From: Dyadobacter sp.
Lineage (GTDB): Bacteria; Bacteroidota; Bacteroidia; Cytophagales; Spirosomataceae
Direction of reading: 5' to 3'
Assembly: GCF_017744695.1 (NCBI RefSeq)
Contig: NZ_JAGIAS010000001.1
Location: 1,827,013 to 1,891,012 of the forward strand
DNA: 64,000 bases
The notes beneath the pieces are model-generated. The model saw nothing but the letters and a program-made list of their open reading frames with translations. It was not told the DNA's origin and did not search any database. Made by a program: the position numbers and the translations under genes. Of the stretch, positions 57,742 through 64,000 are shown piece after piece (within the stretch, counting starts at the first letter, position 1; every line of letters begins with the position of its first letter).

Positions 57742-58404
57742 TCAAGTCGGCGCGCCGTCCCGTTTTGCAATGTTATTAAGGTCTTTCTCAGGAAGTGCCC
57801 CGTATATTTCAGCAATTTTCTTTGGTTGGGTAATGAAGTAATGGCAGATAACATTTAAAAGGCCGAATAGGGCTCTTGCTATTTCAGGATTGTCATTCAA
57901 ATCTATTTGGCCAGGATGAACAGCATTGTTGCCGATCACTCGAATAGAGTCGAGAGCCTGCTGAAACTGTGCTGGGAGACCGCGCTTGACAAGGTTTTTG
58001 ATGTCATCGTTGATGTTATTGCCCTTCTCGCCTATGTGAGCTAGAATTTTTTGAAGTGCAAGTCGTAGTAATGCGGCTGAGCTCCTTGGGGATGTATTGA
58101 GTATATCTTTGGCCTCATTGTAGTCTGCTTTAATATCGTCCGGCAAATCTGGATTTGCTTCTTCAACGGTTGAAACATTTGGAAATAGTAGTTTTTCTCT
58201 TTTCCAAAAAGAGAGATCCTTGCAATGAGTACATTGGGCAATTGAGTAGTTCAATGTAGGGTCGGCTTGATGGAGGTGAAAAGCAACATTGCTCCTGTCA
58301 TAATAGCATAATATATAATGTGACCAGGTCTGATTTGCTAGAACATTGCAGTTTGGGCAAGAAAATGCACTTTGATCAAATTTAGGTGGAAAGTACTTAC
58401 TCAT
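57742..58404 (-). CDS. DUF4145-like protein with N-terminal zinc-ribbon-like motif
   Basis: FSCPNCNVLAN...CTHCKDLSFW; SSAALLRLALQKILAHIGEKGNNINDDIKNLVKRGLPAQFQQALDSIRVIGNNAVHPGQIDLNDNPEIARALFGLLNVICHYF. Confidence 0.82.
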   Translation of the reverse strand: MSKYFPPKFDQSAFSCPNCNVLANQTWSHYILCYYDRSNVAFHLHQADPTLNYSIAQCTHCKDLSFWKREKLLFPNVSTVEEANPDLPDDIKADYNEAKDILNTSPRSSAALLRLALQKILAHIGEKGNNINDDIKNLVKRGLPAQFQQALDSIRVIGNNAVHPGQIDLNDNPEIARALFGLLNVICHYFITQPKKIAEIYGALPEKDLNNIAKRDGAPT

Positions 58405-58499
58405 GAAGTGATCGGTAAAGGTGAATTCAAGCTAGAACCATAGTTAATGTCATTAAAGGCAAATTATCATATTAATTAATCATTTAGCAACAAAGTATC

Positions 58500-58826
58500 A
58501 TGACAAAGGAACAATTAGATCATGCGACCAACCTGCATGCTTATGTTGTGCACCACGAGCAGCACATGAATAAACTGTCGGAAGCACTTGAAAAGAGGTA
58601 TCAAACGAAACGGGGAGATCGCATGGTATCCGCTTTTGGAATACACTTTGATGCAGAGGATGTAGCTGACGTCATCCAGATTCTTATTGAGAAGGAGCAA
58701 GCAGCATTAGAACGTGCGCAGCAGGCCTTCGATGCTTTGAAGTTGACAGGAGAGACAGCCATATCAAATGGAGAGCTCTTGGTCATTGCGAAGCGTATGG
58801 GGATGATAGTGGGTGAATTAGGGTGA
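58500..58826 (+). CDS. phage protein of unknown function
   Basis: 108-aa ORF upstream of TerS. Confidence 0.5.
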   Translation: MTKEQLDHATNLHAYVVHHEQHMNKLSEALEKRYQTKRGDRMVSAFGIHFDAEDVADVIQILIEKEQAALERAQQAFDALKLTGETAISNGELLVIAKRMGMIVGELG

Positions 58827-59022
58827 AAAAGGGACTATGATAGAGAAAGGCCGTTTCCAGCGTTCTGAGCCGTTTTTTGGGCTTGTAGTAGTCCTACTAC
58901 AGGGGAGGGGTCAAAACTTTAAAGGTGACCCCGTGACAATGCCCGCCGCCCCCATCTGAGTACAATGTCAAAATTCAGGGGGTGGGGGTATCAAGAGTAA
59001 CAATTGATTTTTTTTTTGAAAA

Positions 59023-59514
59023 ATGGGACCAGGTAGACCACGTAAACCGACTGCGCAAAAAAAGCTGGAAGGTACGGCCCGGAAGGATCGCGCGAATACA
59101 AACGAAATCATGCCGTCAACTATCGAGCACCCGCCATCGGCGCCGAAGTATTTATCTGCCGCCGCCAAAAAGGAATGGAAGATGGCATGCACCGAACTGA
59201 TCAAGATGGGCATCCTCGCAAATACCGATCTGGCCCTGCTTTCCGCATACTGCAATGAAATGGGATCGTACATTGAAGCGTGCGACGTGATCCGAAAGGA
59301 AGGTATGATCATGACTTTCGAGCGAGGCGATGGGGGAACCTACTCACAGCAGCACCCGGCCGTCGGTATCAAAAATGCCGCTTTGTCTAACGCGTTGAAA
59401 ATTGCAAATCAGTTCGGCTTTACACCGGCCGCCCGGGCGAGAATCGAAGCTCCGGAAAAAGGTGAGGATCCGCTAATGGCGGCAATGAAAAAATTGCAAC
59501 AATTGAATGGCTAA
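59023..59514 (+). CDS. phage terminase small subunit (P27 family)
   Basis: MGPGRPRKPTAQKKLEGTARKDR...PSAPKYLSAAAKKEWKMACTELIKMGILANTDLALLSAYCNEM; precedes TerL with an 8-nt overlap. Confidence 0.9.
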   Translation: MGPGRPRKPTAQKKLEGTARKDRANTNEIMPSTIEHPPSAPKYLSAAAKKEWKMACTELIKMGILANTDLALLSAYCNEMGSYIEACDVIRKEGMIMTFERGDGGTYSQQHPAVGIKNAALSNALKIANQFGFTPAARARIEAPEKGEDPLMAAMKKLQQLNG

Positions 59515-61237
59515 TACGCTTGAATCTGGCTTAAAGTATGCTGAGGATGTCCGCGATGGTAAGATCATTGTCGGCGAACTGGTGCGACTTGCTGTTAAGC
59601 GCCATTTCAAAGACTTAGGCAGGCAGGACGGAAAGACACTACGGTTTAATGAGGGGCTGGCTACGTTTGCGATTTCGTTCTTTGATCTGATATCATTGTC
59701 GAAAGGCGAAACCGATGGCGGAAAATTCGAATGCTCGCCCTGGCAAGCATTCGTAGTGATCAGCTTGTTCGGTTGGCAGTCATACGATTCAGAGAAAAAT
59801 CGTTGGAAACGGAGGTTCCGAGAGGCTTACATTGAAATTCCGAAGAAGAACGGGAAAACCACTTTCGCCGCCGCCATTGGGCTACTGCTTCAATTTTGGG
59901 ATGGTGAAAACGGACCCGAAATCTATTCTGCGGCATTCACCCGCGATCAGGCAATGCAGTGCTTTGATGAGGCGAAAGCGATGGTCGAGCGATCGCCGGC
60001 CCTGATGAAGCATGCGAAGGTTAGTCTTTGGAGCGTGATCTACAAAAAGCTGAGGGGTAAGTTCATGGCCGTTTCGCACGACAAGCGGACGACAGAGGGT
60101 AAAAACCCGCACGGTGTAATCCTTGATGAGTACCATGTTCACGAAAACGATGGTGTCCGGAACAGTTTGCAGACCGGTATGGCAGCTCGCAAGCAACCTA
60201 TCTTCTTCATCATCACTACGGCTGGGGACAATAAGCAAGGCCCGTGCTACAAGTACCGGGAAGTCTGTATCAGTGTACTGAAAGGAAAGTCAAAGCTCGA
60301 TCAATCATTCATCCTGATTTATGGCATTGACAAGGACGACGATTGGAAAGATGAGAAAACGTGGCGCAAAGCAAATCCTAACCTCGGCATTTCCGTTGAA
60401 ATGGATCACCTTCGCGGCCAATTCCAACAGGCGTTGCTTTCGGGTACCAAGGAGGTTGACTTTAAAACAAAGCACCTCAATATGTGGGTGGACGCAGCCA
60501 TTACGTGGATTCCTTCGGAAACGTGGGATGCGCTGGCCCGGCCGCACATTGCCAAATCGCTTTCCAACCGGAACGTGTGGTATGGCGGCCTTGACTTGGG
60601 GCAGTCCCGTGATATCTCCTCACTTGCTGCATTCTTTCCAGAAGAAAAGTTCTTGCTGGTTCGGCACTATTGCTCGGAGATCGCAGCGGAAAATGCAGTG
60701 CGGTCCGGGATCGATTACAAGCAGTGGATTGAGGAGGGGCACTTAATTCCGACGCCCGGTAAAACGACTGATTACAACTTCATCAAAAGGGACATTTTCG
60801 AGGCGGCGATGGAGCAAGAGCTCATGTTTCTCGGCTACGACCCATATTCGGCGCCCTATTTCCGTGATGAATTGACTGAGGAGCTGGGCACCAGGTGGGC
60901 AGCAGTAACCAGAGAGGACGGATCCTTGAATTGGGATTACTACAACAAAGTGCAGGTCTTCCAGCAAAAAGCCGCGGGTATGGCTCCGGCTACCAAGTTG
61001 TTCGAAGAAATGATACTGAACGGCGAGATTTTTCACGATGGGAATCCAATTACCTCCTGGATGTTGGGGAATGTGGCGATGCGGGTTGATGCATACGGCA
61101 ACTATACGCCCGTGAAGGACAAAAGCCGCGACAAAATCGATGGCATTATTGCGAGTATCATAGCAATAGGCACCTACTCGAAATGGAATACTACAATGGG
61201 CGAATCTAAAAACGACGGATCATACGGCGTGTATTAA
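59507..61237 (+). CDS. terL: phage terminase large subunit
   Basis: REAYIEIPKKNGKTTFAAAIGLLLQFWDGENGPEIYSAAFTRDQA; VILDEYHVHEN; NVWYGGLDLGQSRDISSLAAFFP. Confidence 0.96.
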   Translation: MANTLESGLKYAEDVRDGKIIVGELVRLAVKRHFKDLGRQDGKTLRFNEGLATFAISFFDLISLSKGETDGGKFECSPWQAFVVISLFGWQSYDSEKNRWKRRFREAYIEIPKKNGKTTFAAAIGLLLQFWDGENGPEIYSAAFTRDQAMQCFDEAKAMVERSPALMKHAKVSLWSVIYKKLRGKFMAVSHDKRTTEGKNPHGVILDEYHVHENDGVRNSLQTGMAARKQPIFFIITTAGDNKQGPCYKYREVCISVLKGKSKLDQSFILIYGIDKDDDWKDEKTWRKANPNLGISVEMDHLRGQFQQALLSGTKEVDFKTKHLNMWVDAAITWIPSETWDALARPHIAKSLSNRNVWYGGLDLGQSRDISSLAAFFPEEKFLLVRHYCSEIAAENAVRSGIDYKQWIEEGHLIPTPGKTTDYNFIKRDIFEAAMEQELMFLGYDPYSAPYFRDELTEELGTRWAAVTREDGSLNWDYYNKVQVFQQKAAGMAPATKLFEEMILNGEIFHDGNPITSWMLGNVAMRVDAYGNYTPVKDKSRDKIDGIIASIIAIGTYSKWNTTMGESKNDGSYGVY

Positions 61238-61238
61238 C

Positions 61239-61436
61239 ATGAAAATTCAGAAAACAGACTTACAACTGACCAAAACGGCTTTTTTTAAGCTGTTCAACGA
61301 CCATTTAGCCACAGGAACCACCGTAAGGCGCGCATTTGATCACGTAGACCGGATCTGCTGGACTGACGGCTACAAGAACTATTATTCCTCGTTTGAGTCG
61401 TTCAAAGCGGCTTATTACGGCAACAAAGCAAAATAA
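61239..61436 (+). CDS. small phage protein of unknown function
   Basis: 65-aa ORF between TerL and portal. Confidence 0.5.
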   Translation: MKIQKTDLQLTKTAFFKLFNDHLATGTTVRRAFDHVDRICWTDGYKNYYSSFESFKAAYYGNKAK

Positions 61437-61510
61437 TTTTCAAAGGAGGTATTGGGAATTACAATTATTGGGTTTTCGCCTCCGTACCTTTCGAGCAAAC
61501 TTATATTTCA

Positions 61511-62860
61511 TTGGCTAGTTGGACAAACATCTTTCGATTTGGCGAGAGATCCCAGCCCGCACCTGTTGAGCCCGTTGAAGAGCGGTCGGTTACGCCGGCT
61601 ACTGTTTCGGACGGATCCGGTTCTGTTGCATCTACGAAGGATGCGGCGGAAGAGTTTGCGCGGAAATTGGGATTGGATGAGCTGCATGTGTCTGTGACGC
61701 CACGGAACGCGATGAGTATCGCTGCGTTTTACGGTTGTGTCAGGTTTATCAGTAACATCCTTTCGAGCCTGCCGTATACTGTATACCGTTCTGAATCGGG
61801 AGGTGGTAGTAAAAAATTCACAGAGCACCCGCTCCATTGGGTTTTAACCAAGCGTGCGAACCGGCATATGTCGCCATTTATCGCGCACCGTACAATGTTA
61901 ATGAACTGTCTGGTCTACGGCTGGTCAATCGCAGAGATCAAACGTGATTATCTGTACAGGGTAACCGAAATCATCCCTTATCCATGCTCGAAAGTGTTCA
62001 TCCTGCATGACACTTCTTCGGATGAGTTCTATTTTAAGATCCCTCACCTCAATAAGACACTTTCCGAGGATGAAGTGATTTGGTTAAAAGACCTGAGTTT
62101 TGACGGCAATTGGGGAGGCTCGATTGTTACGTGGCAGGCCCAAACGATCAAAATCAACCTGCTTGCAAAGCAATTTGAGGATAAGTTTTTGTCAAAAAGC
62201 ACCTTTGTCGGCGGGATTATCGAAAGTGGCGACGCAAAAAACGAGGATGCTGCAAAGATCATCAAAAAGCGGATGGTCGAGGGGTTGCAGGATGGCGATG
62301 ATGGCGGGTTTGGCCTGGTAGTCCTTTCTCACGGGACCAAATTCACAAAGGTCGGTATGACGCCGGTTGAGTCTCAGTTGAACGAACTATTCAATCACTC
62401 CGCGAAAGAGATCGCGATGATGTTCGGCCTGCCGCTCTCGGTTTTGGGGAACACTGAGGTTCAAAGCTCATGGGGAACTGGCGTGGAGCAAATGTTTATA
62501 GCGCTCACGAACTCGGTACTGATCCCCATCGCGACTCAATTCGAGCAGGAGCTGGATTACAAGTGCCTGCGCAAGGACGAAATATTAAAGGGGATTTTCA
62601 CCCGACACAATTTTAAAGGTCTGCTGAAAGGCGACCAGAAAGCACAAGCAGAGTACTACACCAAAATGGCCGGCGCTGGCTTCTTCAAGTTGGATGAAGT
62701 GCGCGACCTGGAAGAGATGGAGAAACTACCAGACGGCACCGGCGATACAGCCTACATGAACGGCTCAAACCGTCCGCTTGCTCTGCTCGGCAAAGAGTTT
62801 AAACAGACCAAAAACAACAAAAAAAGCAATGGAAACGAGGATAGTGCCTCAGAATCTTAG
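61511..62860 (+). CDS. phage portal protein (HK97 family)
   Basis: AMSIAAFYGCVRFISNILSSLPYTVYR...KEIAMMFGLPLSVLGNTEVQSSWGTGVEQMFIALTNSVLIPIATQFEQEL; start is TTG in the track. Confidence 0.95.
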   Translation: MASWTNIFRFGERSQPAPVEPVEERSVTPATVSDGSGSVASTKDAAEEFARKLGLDELHVSVTPRNAMSIAAFYGCVRFISNILSSLPYTVYRSESGGGSKKFTEHPLHWVLTKRANRHMSPFIAHRTMLMNCLVYGWSIAEIKRDYLYRVTEIIPYPCSKVFILHDTSSDEFYFKIPHLNKTLSEDEVIWLKDLSFDGNWGGSIVTWQAQTIKINLLAKQFEDKFLSKSTFVGGIIESGDAKNEDAAKIIKKRMVEGLQDGDDGGFGLVVLSHGTKFTKVGMTPVESQLNELFNHSAKEIAMMFGLPLSVLGNTEVQSSWGTGVEQMFIALTNSVLIPIATQFEQELDYKCLRKDEILKGIFTRHNFKGLLKGDQKAQAEYYTKMAGAGFFKLDEVRDLEEMEKLPDGTGDTAYMNGSNRPLALLGKEFKQTKNNKKSNGNEDSASES

Positions 62861-63425
62861 TCAAGTGCGGGCGGTTTCCGGAGCCGATGGCGTTGTGCAT
62901 ATCCCCGGTACTGGCATCGTATTCAACCAACGGTCGCAAAAACTCGGTTGGTTCTACGAAATCATTGATCCAAGGGCATTGAATGGTGCCGATCTGGAAG
63001 ATATCGTGTCCTGTTTTAACCACAACATGGTTTATGTGCTCGGCAGGACCACAAACAAGACTCTTACGTATACGATCGACGAAAAGGGATTTCACTATGA
63101 CGCTGTGCCGCTGCCTACGCAGACGATTAAAGACCTGGTAATTGAACCGATTCGCAACGAGTACGTAACTGGCAGCTCATTCATGTTTACAACCGCCGAA
63201 AATGGCGATGAGTGGGATTTTAGCCAGGAAAGAGACGGTATAATCCTGAGATATGTCACTCGGATTGAAAAAGTGTTCGAGGTTGGGCCCGTAACCCTGC
63301 CAGCTTACACTCAAACTACTACCGACGTGGTTCAACGCTCGTACGAAGCGGCAATGAAGGCCCATAAGGAGCAGGAAAGGCAATATCTGAGCCAGTATGT
63401 ACGCATGCGGATGCAGATGATTTAA
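62829..63425 (+). CDS. HK97 family prohead protease
   Basis: GTGIVFNQRSQKLGWFYEIIDPRALNGADLEDIVSCFNHNMVYVLGRTTNKTLTYTIDEKGFHYDAVPLP; start at ATG 62829 overlapping the portal 3' end. Confidence 0.93.
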   Translation: METRIVPQNLSQVRAVSGADGVVHIPGTGIVFNQRSQKLGWFYEIIDPRALNGADLEDIVSCFNHNMVYVLGRTTNKTLTYTIDEKGFHYDAVPLPTQTIKDLVIEPIRNEYVTGSSFMFTTAENGDEWDFSQERDGIILRYVTRIEKVFEVGPVTLPAYTQTTTDVVQRSYEAAMKAHKEQERQYLSQYVRMRMQMI

Positions 63426-63458
63426 AGATTAGTAACAATTTCATCAACAAACAAAGTA

Positions 63459-64000
63459 ATGGATAAGAAAACTCTTAAAGAGCTCCAAGAAGAGCGCGCT
63501 GTTATGCGTACCGAAATGGAGAACCTTGCGAAGGAGTCCGACACCAGGGCACTTACGCCGGAGGAGCGTACGCGATTCTCCACTTTATCGGATGAGGCAA
63601 AAGAGCTCGATGAACAGATCAGGAGTGCGCAGCAAATCCAGGCGTTTAAGGCTGGCCGTGCAGCATCTATTGGTTCTGGCGAAGATGGGCAGCGCGACGT
63701 TTCGAAGCAGGACGAACGTGATTTGGCTCGTTTTAGCTTGCTTCGCGCACTTGACGCGAAACTGCATGCGAGAGAACTGGATGGTGTTGAAGCGGAGGTC
63801 CAATCAATCGGTATGGAAGCAGCCAAGCGCGACAATATCGAGGTGAACGGAGCGGGGCTCATCGTTATGGACTCTATTTTCACCAAGCGCGGCCAGACTG
63901 CGACCGGGCAGACCACCAATCCCGGTGACCAGGGCGGCGTACTGATTCGTGAAGATGTTCGCTCCGTCTTGGAAGTTTTGCAGGCCAATACTTTCCTGAA
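63459..64000 (+). CDS. phage major capsid protein (HK97 family), truncated by the window end
   Basis: Translated by eye: MDKKTLKELQEERAVMRTEMENLAKESDTRALTPEERTRFSTLSDEAKELDEQIRSAQQ...; GGVLIREDVRSVLEVLQANTFL; open to the window edge, so absent from the ORF track. Confidence 0.9.
   Translation, partial: MDKKTLKELQEERAVMRTEMENLAKESDTRALTPEERTRFSTLSDEAKELDEQIRSAQQIQAFKAGRAASIGSGEDGQRDVSKQDERDLARFSLLRALDAKLHARELDGVEAEVQSIGMEAAKRDNIEVNGAGLIVMDSIFTKRGQTATGQTTNPGDQGGVLIREDVRSVLEVLQANTFL

Larger units (their letters stand above)
45589..64000. mobile_element. left part of an HK97-like Caudoviricetes prophage, truncated by the window edge
   Basis: Repressor/Cro, primase-VapE, HNH, TerS, TerL, portal, protease and capsid genes in canonical order beside a tRNA. 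Exact left boundary not resolved (45589-45790). Confidence 0.9.

Noticed and set aside
63422-63988. 188-aa minus-strand ORF at the right edge
   Set aside because: Antisense to the truncated major capsid gene, whose delta-domain and capsid translation is convincing.
1-64000. CRISPR arrays, IS elements, rRNA operons
   Set aside because: No regularly spaced direct repeats, no transposase-like ORFs and no rRNA-like sequence were noticed on reading the window.

Overview
The window looks like chromosomal DNA of a Bacteroidota member, probably Cytophagales/Dyadobacter-like. That is inferred from an lpxC/fabZ fusion, T9SS-type C-termini, DUF4494 and TAnnTTTG-type promoters. Positions 1 to about 45.5 kb are mostly ordinary core genes: mutS, an rRNA pseudouridine synthase, exodeoxyribonuclease III, lpxH, cdsA, dusB, pyrH, frr, a UDP-xylose pathway pair, a GH9 glycosidase, SPFH/NfeD, two tandem PafA-like phosphatases, an M16 peptidase, TamB, tsaD, and an lpxD-lpxC/fabZ-lpxA cluster. 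From a tRNA with anticodon CAT (45589-45662) to the right edge lies the left part of an HK97-like tailed prophage: repressor/Cro region, HTH protein, ASCH-like protein, primase/VapE helicase, HNH, TerS, TerL, portal, prohead protease, and the start of the major capsid gene. No integrase is visible, so the right end lies outside the window. The most interesting signals are: (i) a replication module in which the primase/VapE gene is followed by a noncoding region packed with perfect palindromes, then by a gene encoding a stand-alone copy of the VapE pre-ATPase domain without the ATPase; (ii) a degenerate tRNA-like copy with a 20-nt identical anticodon arm just upstream of the tRNA at the prophage junction; (iii) two counter-oriented cargo blocks inside the prophage (54.3-55.7 kb and 57.2-58.4 kb, the latter with a DUF4145-like protein); (iv) a hairpin-rich cos/pac candidate just upstream of TerS. 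All family calls were made by eye from the translations; no searches were run.
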